Source: Erythrobacter sp. (GTDB lineage: Bacteria; Pseudomonadota; Alphaproteobacteria; Sphingomonadales; Sphingomonadaceae). From it: a stretch of 32,680 nt of DNA. Shown piece by piece: positions 1 to 6,722 of this stretch. The stretch's first letter is position 1. Each line of letters opens with the position of its first letter. Under the pieces are notes generated by a model. That model was not told the DNA's origin. It saw only the letters and a program-made list of their open reading frames with translations, and did not search any database. Where the stretch lies: positions 1 to 32,680 of the forward strand of contig JAHDDJ010000005.1 in assembly GCA_020629385.1 (NCBI GenBank). Direction: 5' to 3'. A program made the translations under genes and the position numbers.

Positions 1-105
1 CCATTGACCATTGCTGCTGCCGGATTGCCCGAAAAGCCCGGTACTGCCGGACCGAACGAAGGCAAGCGCGACCAGTCGACGCCGAAATTCATGGAAATCG
101 CCTGA
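1..105 (+). CDS. C-terminal end of an unidentified protein (partial)
   Basis: Frame 1 is open from the first base to a TGA at 103-105 and encodes 34 residues ending in PKFMEIA. The composition (Pro, Gly, Ala, Lys and Asp rich, soluble) and the hairpin just behind the stop suggest the real end of a gene entering from the left. I do not recognise the family from so short a tail. A chance open frame of this length is possible, so confidence is moderate. Confidence 0.5.
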   Translation, partial: PLTIAAAGLPEKPGTAGPNEGKRDQSTPKFMEIA

Positions 106-111
106 TTGAAC

Positions 112-134
112 GGCAACACCGCTAGGCGGTTGCC
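112..134 (+). terminator. candidate stem-loop behind the partial gene
   Basis: GGCA(112-115) pairs with TGCC(131-134), and ACCGC(118-122) pairs with GCGGT(126-130), leaving a two-base bulge and a TAG loop. It begins 7 nt after the stop of the partial gene. No T-run follows, so termination strength is doubtful. Confidence 0.35.
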
Positions 135-138
135 CCGC

Positions 139-167
139 TTCGCAAAATCCGCCACTCCCTTTGCGAA
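139..167. promoter_or_regulatory. 8-bp perfect dyad upstream of the nitroreductase
   Basis: TTCGCAAA (139-146) and TTTGCGAA (160-167) form a perfect inverted repeat around a 13-nt spacer. It ends just before the Shine-Dalgarno of the nitroreductase (GGGAG at 174-178). The spacing and position suit an operator for a dimeric repressor or a small hairpin in the leader. No regulator gene lies beside it in this window. Confidence 0.35.
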
Positions 168-187
168 ATCAATGGGAGCTGGAATTG

Positions 188-862
188 ATGCAATATGATG
201 ATGTGGTCCTCGGCAGGCGGAGCATTCGCGGCTATCTCGACAAGCCGGTCGAGCGCGAACTGATCGAGGAAATTCTGGCGATGGCGATGCGTTCGCCGTC
301 ATCTATGAATACGCAGCCCTATCACTTCCACGTCATCACCGGCGAGCCGCTCGACCGTATCCGCAAGGGCAATACAGAGCGCATTCTGGCCGGAGAGCCC
401 GACAGCCGCGAATTCCGCAAAGGGCATCCATTCCAGGGCGTCCACCGTGACCGGCAGGTCGGCTGCGCAATCCAGCTGTTCGAAGCCATGGGCATAGAAC
501 GCGACGACAAGGAGAAACGGCAAGACTGGGTCCTGCGCGGCTTCCGCCAGTTCGACGCGCCTGTGTGCGTGATCATCACGTATGACAAGGAATTGTCCGA
601 CGCCGATGACACCGTATTCGATTGCGGCGCCGTGACCACCGCCCTCGTCAACGCCGCATGGTCACGCGGCCTAGGCTGTGTGATCAACTCGCAGGGCATC
701 ATGCAAAGTCCTGTGGTGCGCGAACACGCCAGCATCCCGGACGATCAGGTGATTATGAAAGCCGTTGCCATGGGCTGGCCCGATCCGGACTTCCCGGCGA
801 ATCCGGTGAAGATTACCCGGCGTGAAGTGGATGAAGCGGCGCGATTTGTGGGGTTTGGGTGA
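188..862 (+). CDS. nitroreductase family protein (FMN-dependent)
   Basis: This is a 224-residue member of the NfsB/RutE-like nitroreductase family, dimeric flavoenzymes that pass electrons from NAD(P)H through FMN to nitro compounds, quinones or enones. The N-terminal GRRSIRGY and the following RSPSSMNTQPYHF segment form the usual FMN phosphate/ribityl-binding region. The C-terminal stretch with GLGCVINSQG and AVAMGWPDP is the second FMN-contact region. I chose the ATG at 188 because GGGAG lies 9 nt upstream; the frame also runs back to a TTG at 161 with no better ribosome site. The length is normal for the family. The true substrate cannot be read from sequence. It ends 9 nt before the next gene, which differs in base composition. 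Confidence 0.88.
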   Translation: MQYDDVVLGRRSIRGYLDKPVERELIEEILAMAMRSPSSMNTQPYHFHVITGEPLDRIRKGNTERILAGEPDSREFRKGHPFQGVHRDRQVGCAIQLFEAMGIERDDKEKRQDWVLRGFRQFDAPVCVIITYDKELSDADDTVFDCGAVTTALVNAAWSRGLGCVINSQGIMQSPVVREHASIPDDQVIMKAVAMGWPDPDFPANPVKITRREVDEAARFVGFG

Positions 863-871
863 GGCAAGACC

Positions 872-1648
872 ATGTACTTAGCTTATATGGACGAGTCTGG
901 AAACACAGGCAGGCGAGCTGATCCCGACCAACCGTTTCATTTAATAGGATGCTTGGTCGTCGAAGATCGCAACGTGAGAGCTTTGGAAGACAAACTATTA
1001 TCGATCGCCAATGAACGGTTTCCCAACGAGGCTCAACGAGTAGGTTTTGAGTTTCACGGTTCAGAGCTTTTTGGGGGATCTGGCGACTTCACAGGCATAG
1101 CCCCAGCACAGAGAGTTGCTGCGTGTATTGAAATTGCTGAGGCTTGTTCCGAATATGCTGCAGCTTTTGGCTGGGGTGCTGTTGATAAATTGAAGAGCGC
1201 AGCCAATGAGCATCCCCATCGCATCGCATTTCAATTTATCGTCGAAAGACTAGAACCTTGGCTGAGCAGCAAGGACAGCTTCGGGCTTTTGATCGCAGAT
1301 GAGCAACAAGAAGTTGAGGCTGACTTGTTCGCAGATATCATTCACGCAAAAAGACATGGGACTTTTTGGGGCTTTCGAACCATCCGGATTACGAGAATTA
1401 TCGACTCAGTTCATTTTGTAAAATCACATAACAGCCCGATCATTCAGGCATGCGATGTGATTACATATTTTCAACTTAAGCGAATGTATCAGCGAAGAGA
1501 ATTGGACCGACTTTTCAATGAAAGTGGTTCCGATAATCGTGAGCACTGGATGAAAAAGAACATGTCGCGTAGTCAGCAAGGCGTGAAGGACATCTGCGCG
1601 GCTTTTTCAGACATTGAAATTTTTAGAGCAAAGCTCTGGCCGAAATGA
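872..1648 (+). CDS. DUF3800 domain protein, likely acquired
   Basis: The 258-residue protein opens with YMDESGNTG, the hallmark Asp-Glu start of DUF3800 proteins. It also has D143-E144 after a hydrophobic strand (FGLLIADE) and D195 in the motif QACDVITYF. This spacing of acidic residues suggests an RNase H-like metal-dependent nuclease fold, which is an inference because the family's activity is not established. DUF3800 genes are often found singly, scattered among accessory or phage-derived DNA. The codon use here (TTA, AAA, AAT, many A/T third positions) is clearly AT-richer than the flanking genes, which points to horizontal transfer. No transposase, integrase or partner defence gene accompanies it. 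Its start ATG is 9 nt after the nitroreductase stop with only a weak ribosome site. Confidence 0.8.
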   Translation: MYLAYMDESGNTGRRADPDQPFHLIGCLVVEDRNVRALEDKLLSIANERFPNEAQRVGFEFHGSELFGGSGDFTGIAPAQRVAACIEIAEACSEYAAAFGWGAVDKLKSAANEHPHRIAFQFIVERLEPWLSSKDSFGLLIADEQQEVEADLFADIIHAKRHGTFWGFRTIRITRIIDSVHFVKSHNSPIIQACDVITYFQLKRMYQRRELDRLFNESGSDNREHWMKKNMSRSQQGVKDICAAFSDIEIFRAKLWPK

Positions 1649-1758
1649 GGTCAACCGGCGTGTTTCCACTGGGACTCACCGAGGCAAATCCTCTGCCGGC
1701 TGACTTTCACAAGTTAGCAAGAAAGTCGAAAAAGTCAAGAAACGTACACCCAAAGTGA
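1649..1758. other. intergenic stretch with a weak hairpin
   Basis: The 110 bases lie between the convergent DUF3800 and decarboxylase genes. GACTTTC (1702-1708) and GAAAGTC (1721-1727) can pair around a 12-nt loop, and A-rich sequence follows on the plus strand. It may act as a weak two-way terminator. Nothing else is recognisable. Confidence 0.3.
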
Positions 1759-2961
1759 CTACCGCAAGCTCACCACATTATCTGCCGCAGGACGCTCGCG
1801 TGAGCCGTCATACAGGCTTGCCATGGGTTCATCCGCGACCAGCACCTGTTCCGCATCGCCGAAGCCATTGAAGCCGGTTTTCATGGCGGCGCCATAGGCG
1901 CCGAGCATGCCGATTTCGATATAGTCTCCGGCCTGAATGTCTCCCGGTAGCGGGAACGGGCCTTGCATAAAGTCGGCATCGTCACACGTGGGGCCGAAGA
2001 AGCTGAAATCCTCCAGCGGATCGCGCAGATCATCTTCCAGTGCGTTAACGGGAAAACGCCACGCGACATGCGCAGCATCGTACAGCGCGCCATAGGCACC
2101 GTCATTGATATACAGTTCGTCGCCGCGGCGTTTCTCGACCTTGACGATGATCGAGCTGTATTCCGCACATAGCGCCCTGCCCGGCTCGCACCACAGTTCT
2201 GCGTTGTAAGCAATCGGCAGCGCGTAGAAATGCTGGTGGATGATCTTGAAGTAGTCTTCCAGCGGAGGTGGCTCCATGCCGGGATAGACGCTGGGGAAAC
2301 CGCCGCCGACATCGACCATATCGATAACCACGCTGGCATCCGCAATAATCGCGCGCACGCGGTCGAGTGCCTGGACATAGGCAAACGGGCTCATCGCCTG
2401 GCTGCCTACGTGGAAGCAGATCCCCATCCAATCGCAGTGCTGGCGGGTCAGTGACAGCAGTTCGGACGCTTCACCCAGATCGGCACCGAATTTCGATGCG
2501 AGGGAGAGCTCTGCATGTTCGGAAGAAACGCGCAAACGCACCAGCAAGCGCAGGTCAGTTGCCGCATTGCCCTGCTCGTCGCGGCAGGCTTCGACGATTT
2601 TCTCCAACTCCTCGGGCGTATCAAGGCTGAAGGTTTTAACGCCGTGCTGGTGATAGGCCTCGCGGATGGCGCGGGGTGTCTTGACCGGATGCATGAAGCA
2701 CAACGTCGCTTCCGGCACCGTTGCCGCAGCGAGGCGTACCTCGGCAATCGATGCGACGTCGAAATGGGTGATCCCGTTATCGAACAGAATGCGCAGCAAT
2801 TCGGGCGAAGGGTTCGCCTTTACCGCATAGAGCGATTTGCCCGGAAACTTCTCGACAAAGAAGCGGGCGGCGCGCGCGGCGGCTTGCGGGCGATTGAGGA
2901 TGACCGGTTCGTCCGGCGCGAGGTCGCGGACTACAGCAGTGGCGTTAGGATAGATGTGCAA
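1759..2961 (-). CDS. ornithine/lysine decarboxylase, fold type III (PLP)
   Basis: This is a 400-residue enzyme of the eukaryotic-type ornithine decarboxylase family (alanine-racemase fold). It makes putrescine from ornithine, possibly also cadaverine from lysine. Visible signatures are the PLP lysine K48 in YAVKANP, HVGSQ (184-188), the phosphate-binding GGGF (219-222), EPGRA (259-263), and the active-site GPTCDDAD with C326 donated across the dimer. GAYGAAM (354-360) supplies the second PLP-contact tyrosine. The length is typical. The only start I can find is a TTG at 2959-2961; AGGGGG lies about 9 nt upstream and no ATG is near. Aromatic and acidic substitutions that separate ornithine from lysine specificity cannot be settled by eye. 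The spermidine genes 2.8 kb away favour putrescine production. A predicted leader stem overlaps its ribosome site. Confidence 0.9.
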   Translation of the reverse strand: MHIYPNATAVVRDLAPDEPVILNRPQAAARAARFFVEKFPGKSLYAVKANPSPELLRILFDNGITHFDVASIAEVRLAAATVPEATLCFMHPVKTPRAIREAYHQHGVKTFSLDTPEELEKIVEACRDEQGNAATDLRLLVRLRVSSEHAELSLASKFGADLGEASELLSLTRQHCDWMGICFHVGSQAMSPFAYVQALDRVRAIIADASVVIDMVDVGGGFPSVYPGMEPPPLEDYFKIIHQHFYALPIAYNAELWCEPGRALCAEYSSIIVKVEKRRGDELYINDGAYGALYDAAHVAWRFPVNALEDDLRDPLEDFSFFGPTCDDADFMQGPFPLPGDIQAGDYIEIGMLGAYGAAMKTGFNGFGDAEQVLVADEPMASLYDGSRERPAADNVVSLR

Positions 2962-3032
2962 CTCAAGGGACCCCCTGAAGGTAGTTAAACGTCAAGGCTG
3001 CCTTGCGGTGAAAAAGTCCCTTGGGGCAGTGG
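2962..3032 (-). promoter_or_regulatory. structured leader of the ornithine decarboxylase mRNA
   Basis: Between the predicted transcription start (about 3032) and the TTG start codon, the minus strand contains CAAGGGAC (3016-3023) and its exact complement GTCCCTTG (2964-2971). The second arm sits between the AGGGGG ribosome site and the start codon. Inside the enclosed loop is a further palindrome, CAAGGC-A-GCCTTG (2992-3004). Folding would bury the translation start region. A polyamine- or ornithine-responsive switch is an inference. Alphaproteobacterial speF leader RNAs are a known precedent, but I cannot match this one to that motif. Confidence 0.45.
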
Positions 3033-3038
3033 AGCGCG

Positions 3039-3066
3039 CCTATACGGCGCATACGTGATTTCGCAA
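3039..3066 (-). promoter_or_regulatory. candidate sigma-70 promoter of the decarboxylase
   Basis: On the minus strand TTGCGA (3061-3066) and TATAGG (3039-3044) are separated by 16 bases, giving a predicted start near 3032. A small GCGCC/GGCGC hairpin (3036-3050) overlaps the -10 element. The call rests on consensus resemblance only. Confidence 0.4.
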
Positions 3067-3148
3067 GCAAAAAGCGCATCTCGCATGTACGATTTGCTTC
3101 ACCGCCATAATGGCCGGGAGCGCATTCGGTTCCGATGCGCAGGTCCGC

Positions 3149-3700
3149 TCAGAACTGTACGTCGGGGACTTGGTCGACAACACCTTTTTCGCTGTCGTCC
3201 AGCTTGTGGAAATCGGCCTGCTCAAAACCAAGCGCACCGGCAAACAGGATCGCCGGAAAGCTCTCCCGTGCGGTATTGAAGCGCGAGACAGCTGCGTTGA
3301 GCGCACGGCGCGCTGCGGCAAGCTTGTCTTCCACATCGGCCAGCTCTCGCTGCAATTCCTGGAAATTGGTGCTGGCTTTGAGGTCGGGATAGGCCTCGCC
3401 CAGCGCCAGCAACTTGTCCAGCGCGACCCGCAATTGCGCTTCGTCATTGGAAGAGACTGAACCCTCTGCCGCCTGATTGCGCGCCGCAATAACCGAATCC
3501 AGCGTCTCTTTTTCATGCGCCGCATAGCCCTGCACCGTCTTGACCAGATTGGGGATCAGATCGTGCCGCTGGCGCAATTGCGCATCGATATCGGCAACGC
3601 CCTGATTGACGTTCTGGCGCAGACCGACGAGCCGGTTGTAAATGCCGATCACGATGATCGCGAGCACAGCAATAACGGCCAGAATGATAAAAACAGTCAC
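3149..3700 (-). CDS. lemA: LemA family protein
   Basis: This is a 183-residue protein of the usual LemA size and plan. One N-terminal membrane helix (about residues 3-20, FIILAVIAVLAIIVIG) is followed by YNRLVGLRQNVNQGVADID and QRHDLIPNLVKTV, the conserved LemA core, then a long helical bundle with DVEDKLAAARRALNAAVSRFN. LemA proteins are inner-membrane-anchored with the bundle outside; their biochemical job is unknown. The start is GTG at 3698-3700, with AGGGG about 6 nt upstream. It diverges from a DUF3137 gene; the two families are commonly neighbours, so a shared envelope function is likely. It lies upstream of the decarboxylase on the same strand with a 187-nt gap, so co-transcription is possible but the gap has its own promoter-like elements. 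Confidence 0.92.
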   Translation of the reverse strand: MTVFIILAVIAVLAIIVIGIYNRLVGLRQNVNQGVADIDAQLRQRHDLIPNLVKTVQGYAAHEKETLDSVIAARNQAAEGSVSSNDEAQLRVALDKLLALGEAYPDLKASTNFQELQRELADVEDKLAAARRALNAAVSRFNTARESFPAILFAGALGFEQADFHKLDDSEKGVVDQVPDVQF

Positions 3701-3727
3701 GGTAATCCCCTATTTGTGATTACCGTG
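3698..3727. promoter_or_regulatory. 10-bp perfect inverted repeat at the lemA start
   Basis: CACGGTAATC (3698-3707) and GATTACCGTG (3718-3727) are exact complements around a 10-nt spacer. Read on the minus strand, the last three bases of the second arm are the lemA GTG start codon and the ribosome site AGGGG lies in the spacer and arm. A TATAGT -10-like box lies at 3729-3734, with a poorly spaced TTGAAT at 3754-3759, so the dyad would cover the transcription start. It is either an operator for a dimeric repressor or an mRNA hairpin that masks the start. Confidence 0.5.
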
Positions 3728-3779
3728 TACTATAGCAGCAGATCGTTAAGCAAATTCAACAGGCGGACAGAGTTCAGGC

Positions 3780-4739
3780 ATGAGCGCATATCCCAATGCG
3801 GCGGAACTGATGGCGGGGCCTTTGGGCCAGTGGCTCGAAAGCCAGAGCGCTGTGCGCGAGGCCGCAAAAGAACAGGCCTCGGATCGCGTCTTCAAAGCGG
3901 GAATCGTCGCCCTGCCCTTGCTCGCCCTCTTCTGGATTCTGGTTCCGGTTGATTTCGGATTCAAACTGTTTGTTTCGCTCTTCGCCGGTGCCGCCTTGTG
4001 GTTCTGGACGCAGGGGCCAATCCGCGAAGCTGTGCGCACGGTAAAGATTGGTATTAACGAAGCGATCGCCGATGCGCTGGAGCTGAAATATGTCCACGAT
4101 CTGGAACCGGGTCGCGGCTTCGAGAATGCCAAGGTTTTCAAGATGTTGCCGAGCCATGATCGCGGGTCATTCGAAGACGGATGGAGCGGACATTATGACG
4201 GCCACTATTTCGTCCTTCACGAAGCGCATCTGGAAGAGCGCCGTGGATCGGGCAAGAACCGGCGCTGGGTCACTGTTTTCCGCGGAGCCATCTTGACTAT
4301 GGGTCTGGCACGCAACGCATATGGAACAACGCTCGTCCAGCGGGCGGGCAAGCACAATCGCTTCTTTGGCGGTGTGAAGGACGAAGTGAAACTTGGCGGC
4401 AAAGTTCTGGGCCATGTCGATATGGTCCATCCGGAGCTGGAGGACGTGTTCGACATATTCTCCACCGATCAGGTCGAGGCACGCTATCTGGTGCACCCGA
4501 CCTATGTCGAGCGGTTGATCTCCATCGAACAGGCGTTCGATGGAGACGACATTTGCTGCCTGTTTTCCGAAGGCGAACTGACCGTTGTGATCAATGGCGG
4601 CAATATGTTCGAAAGCGGATCCATCGACGCTGCGGATGATCGATACCGCCTGGAAAAAACCATCGACCAGTTTGCGCGCCTTGCCGATCTCGCCAAGTCA
4701 CTCAACGAGCCGGATCGCGGGCACAGCTCGGTCAGCTGA
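3780..4739 (+). CDS. DUF3137 family membrane protein
   Basis: This 319-residue protein matches the DUF3137 pattern. There is an N-terminal helical region, two closely spaced membrane helices (about residues 41-57, VALPLLALFWILVPVDF, and 60-77), then a soluble domain with DGWSGHYDGHYFVLHEAHL, a KNRRWVTVFRG strand and a FEVGSID-like C-terminal part. Function is unknown; the family is regularly found next to lemA, as here, where the two diverge across 79 bases containing the perfect dyad. The ATG at 3780 starts a conserved-looking N-terminus, but the ribosome site is weak. Its last 8 bases overlap the 3' end of nspC on the other strand, an unusually tight convergence, with no room for a conventional terminator. 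Confidence 0.82.
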   Translation: MSAYPNAAELMAGPLGQWLESQSAVREAAKEQASDRVFKAGIVALPLLALFWILVPVDFGFKLFVSLFAGAALWFWTQGPIREAVRTVKIGINEAIADALELKYVHDLEPGRGFENAKVFKMLPSHDRGSFEDGWSGHYDGHYFVLHEAHLEERRGSGKNRRWVTVFRGAILTMGLARNAYGTTLVQRAGKHNRFFGGVKDEVKLGGKVLGHVDMVHPELEDVFDIFSTDQVEARYLVHPTYVERLISIEQAFDGDDICCLFSEGELTVVINGGNMFESGSIDAADDRYRLEKTIDQFARLADLAKSLNEPDRGHSSVS

Positions 4740-5979
4740 GCCGGTTCCGGAAATCCTCGTATCCGAAGCTTTTGACCAGTTCCAGCACATCGGTTTCGCT
4801 GTCCCACAGATAGATACTCGGCAGCTGGACTCCGTTGAACGTGTTGGTCTTCACCATCGAATAATGCGCCTGATCGAGGAAGGCGATGCGCTGCCCCGGC
4901 TCGTTTGGCACGGGTAGACTGTAGTCACCAATCACATCGCCAGCGAGACAGGACGGGCCGCCTAATCTGACCGGCTGCCGAGCCCCAGCGGAGGCTGGGG
5001 CCTCCATCGGGTTTGCGCCAGATTGCGGGAGGTCCCAGCCTTCGCTGGGACTCACTTCACGCCCTTCATGCAGCATTGCGGGTCGATATGGTGCCTCAAT
5101 CACATCGGGCATATGACAGGTGGCGGATATGTCCGTAATCGCGAGCGGCATCCCGTTCTCGCCATTGTCGAGGATCGTTCCGACCAGAATTCCCGCATCC
5201 AGCGCGACCGCCTCACCCGGTTCCAGATAAATCTCTGCGCCGGTATCTTCCTTCGCGTCTTTCAGAAACTCGACCAGCTCCTCGCGCTGGTAATCATCGC
5301 GGGTGATGTGATGCCCGCCGCCCATATTGATCCATTTAAGCTGGTCGAAATAGGGTTCGATCGCATCGAACACGCGGTCCCATGTCTGCGCCAAAGGCTC
5401 GAAATCCTGCTCGCACAAATTGTGGAAGTGGATCCCGTCCACCCCTTCCATATGCTCTTCCGTCAATTGATCGAGCGGAAAGCCCAAGCGGCTGCCGGGG
5501 CTGGACGGATCATAACGCGGCACTTCTCCGGTGGGGACCTGCGGATTGATCCGCAAGCCCACATCAACGTCCCCGCCGGTCACCCGTGCCTGATCCAGAA
5601 TGAGCGCCGCGCGCTGCATCTGGCCGGGGGAATTGAAGATCACGTGATCGGACAGTCGGCAGATTTCTTCCAGTTCGTCGGGCTTGTAGGCGGCGCAATA
5701 GGTCGAGATTTCGCCATCATAGAATTCCGAAGCCAGCCGTGTTTCCCACAGGCCCGAGCTGCAAACACCGTCAAGATATTCACCAATAATCGGCGCGACC
5801 GAGAACATCGAAAACGCCTTGAGCGCAGCAAGAACCTTTATGTCCGCCGCATCGCGAATATCCGCGAGAATTTGCAGGTTGGCGCGCAACTTTGCCGCAT
5901 CGACCACGAAGGCAGGGCTTTCGACACGGTTCAGGTCAAAATGGGCAAATGCACCTGGATCACCGGCTTTGGTTTCCAT
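4732..5979 (-). CDS. nspC: carboxynorspermidine/carboxyspermidine decarboxylase with an in-frame repeat insertion
   Basis: The 415-residue PLP enzyme removes CO2 from carboxyspermidine (or carboxynorspermidine) to give spermidine, the last step of the aspartate-semialdehyde route. Signatures are the PLP lysine K54 in LAALKAF, a glycine-rich INMGGGHH, EPGEAVALDAG, and the active-site cysteine C344 in RLGGPSCLAGDVIGDY. The start ATG (5977-5979) shares one base with the upstream gene's stop, TGATG, showing translational coupling; the frame runs further back but that overlaps the upstream gene. Residues 310-334 (beginning SPSEGWDLPQSG) are encoded entirely by a double-palindrome repeat and separate GREV from QPVRLGG, where family members have a short variable link. 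Ten residues separate the insert from C344. The frame stays open, so the enzyme is probably still made. Confidence 0.92.
   Translation of the reverse strand: METKAGDPGAFAHFDLNRVESPAFVVDAAKLRANLQILADIRDAADIKVLAALKAFSMFSVAPIIGEYLDGVCSSGLWETRLASEFYDGEISTYCAAYKPDELEEICRLSDHVIFNSPGQMQRAALILDQARVTGGDVDVGLRINPQVPTGEVPRYDPSSPGSRLGFPLDQLTEEHMEGVDGIHFHNLCEQDFEPLAQTWDRVFDAIEPYFDQLKWINMGGGHHITRDDYQREELVEFLKDAKEDTGAEIYLEPGEAVALDAGILVGTILDNGENGMPLAITDISATCHMPDVIEAPYRPAMLHEGREVSPSEGWDLPQSGANPMEAPASAGARQPVRLGGPSCLAGDVIGDYSLPVPNEPGQRIAFLDQAHYSMVKTNTFNGVQLPSIYLWDSETDVLELVKSFGYEDFRNRLS
4980..5051 (-). repeat. REPIN-like double palindrome, copy 1 (inside nspC)
   Basis: Two inverted palindromic units flank a spacer of about 28 bases. 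One unit is built on GTCCCAGCGAAGGCTGGGAC (5032-5051) and the other on GCCCCAGCCTCCGCTGGGGC (4982-5001); sequences are given on the minus strand. The same arrangement, spacing and flanking CGATGGA motif recur at 29644-29716. The element is a non-autonomous repeat of the REP-doublet kind. No RAYT transposase gene is in the window. Here it lies within coding sequence and is read through in frame. Confidence 0.85.
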
Positions 5980-6713
5980 CAGTTGCCCCCGTCTGGGGCA
6001 GGAAGGTTCAGTGCTTCGAGCCCTTTCAAAACCGGGCCACGACAAAGCGCGCCCTCCGGATGGACTGCACGGATCTGATTTGGGTCAGGGCGCGCACCAA
6101 CACGCTGCATAAGTCCCGCGACAGTCGCCGGAGCACGCTCCCAGCCTTCATAAGCATGAAGCAGATTGTTCGCCGCCAGCAAGACCTGCGTACGACCGGC
6201 ATCGCCAAGCTGTGACACGTTATTATTGGCGAGTGCAAGTGTTGCCCAGTCGGATTCTTCACGCTGGGCTGCGCTACGAAGATCGCCTGCGATCAGACCC
6301 AGAAATTCGTAAGTGCCGGCGTCTTGATCATCGAGATATTTACGGGTTTGTGCCGCAAGCTCACTATCCCAGACCGTCAGTTCGCCAGCTCCTTTCGGCG
6401 GGTGAGTCGTAAATACGCCTTCCGGAAGCGCTCGTCCCGCCTCCACCGTGGCAACGATCCGGCGCAAATTCTTGACAACGCATTGGGTCTGAAGTCCACG
6501 CTGGATAAAGCCAGTGCCAACATTATCCAACTGCCGATTAAGGGCGATCCGGTTCGCTTCGAAGCTAGCCTTTTGCTGCTGGGCCTGAAACCGTTCTTGC
6601 AGCATCTGCGCGGCGAGAACGCCGAGCAGAACAACGACAAATTCGAATAGAAACAAGGCAGCCCATTTCCATCCATTGATATTCTTAAGGCTTTGTTTGA
6701 GCGCCAGAAACAT
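5979..6713 (-). CDS. uncharacterised membrane-anchored protein in the spermidine operon
   Basis: I do not recognise this 244-residue protein. It has a basic N-terminus, one membrane helix (about residues 18-37, WAALFLFEFVVVLLGVLAAQ), and then an alpha-helical, Gln/Ala/Arg-rich region (QERFQAQQQKASFEANR) likely to be coiled. The C-terminal part is predicted soluble. Topology suggests a short cytoplasmic tail with the bulk in the periplasm. The pattern of a short N-terminal tail, a helix with an acidic residue at its start, and a helical body recalls other small sphingomonad and Bacteroidetes membrane proteins of unknown role. It begins 9 nt after the dehydrogenase stop, with AGGG as ribosome site, and its stop overlaps the nspC start by one base. 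It is therefore expressed with both spermidine enzymes. A role in polyamine sensing, transport or enzyme tethering is possible but unproven. Confidence 0.8.
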   Translation of the reverse strand: MFLALKQSLKNINGWKWAALFLFEFVVVLLGVLAAQMLQERFQAQQQKASFEANRIALNRQLDNVGTGFIQRGLQTQCVVKNLRRIVATVEAGRALPEGVFTTHPPKGAGELTVWDSELAAQTRKYLDDQDAGTYEFLGLIAGDLRSAAQREESDWATLALANNNVSQLGDAGRTQVLLAANNLLHAYEGWERAPATVAGLMQRVGARPDPNQIRAVHPEGALCRGPVLKGLEALNLPAPDGGN

Positions 6714-6722
6714 ATGCCAACC

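Noticed and set aside
1663-1686. Possible third copy of the palindromic repeat
   Set aside because: Only CTGGGACTCAC matches one arm; the partner arm and second unit are missing, so chance or a very old remnant cannot be told apart.
2515-2988. A 157-codon plus-strand frame opposite the ornithine decarboxylase
   Set aside because: It is opposite conserved catalytic motifs of the minus-strand gene and shows no family features.
3040-3525. A second minus-strand frame inside and beyond lemA
   Set aside because: It is Arg/Ser-rich, overlaps lemA in another frame and has no coherent fold pattern.
5023-6078. A 351-codon open frame on the plus strand, antisense to nspC
   Set aside because: It has no recognisable motif, lies wholly opposite a well-supported PLP enzyme and looks like a codon-bias shadow of it.
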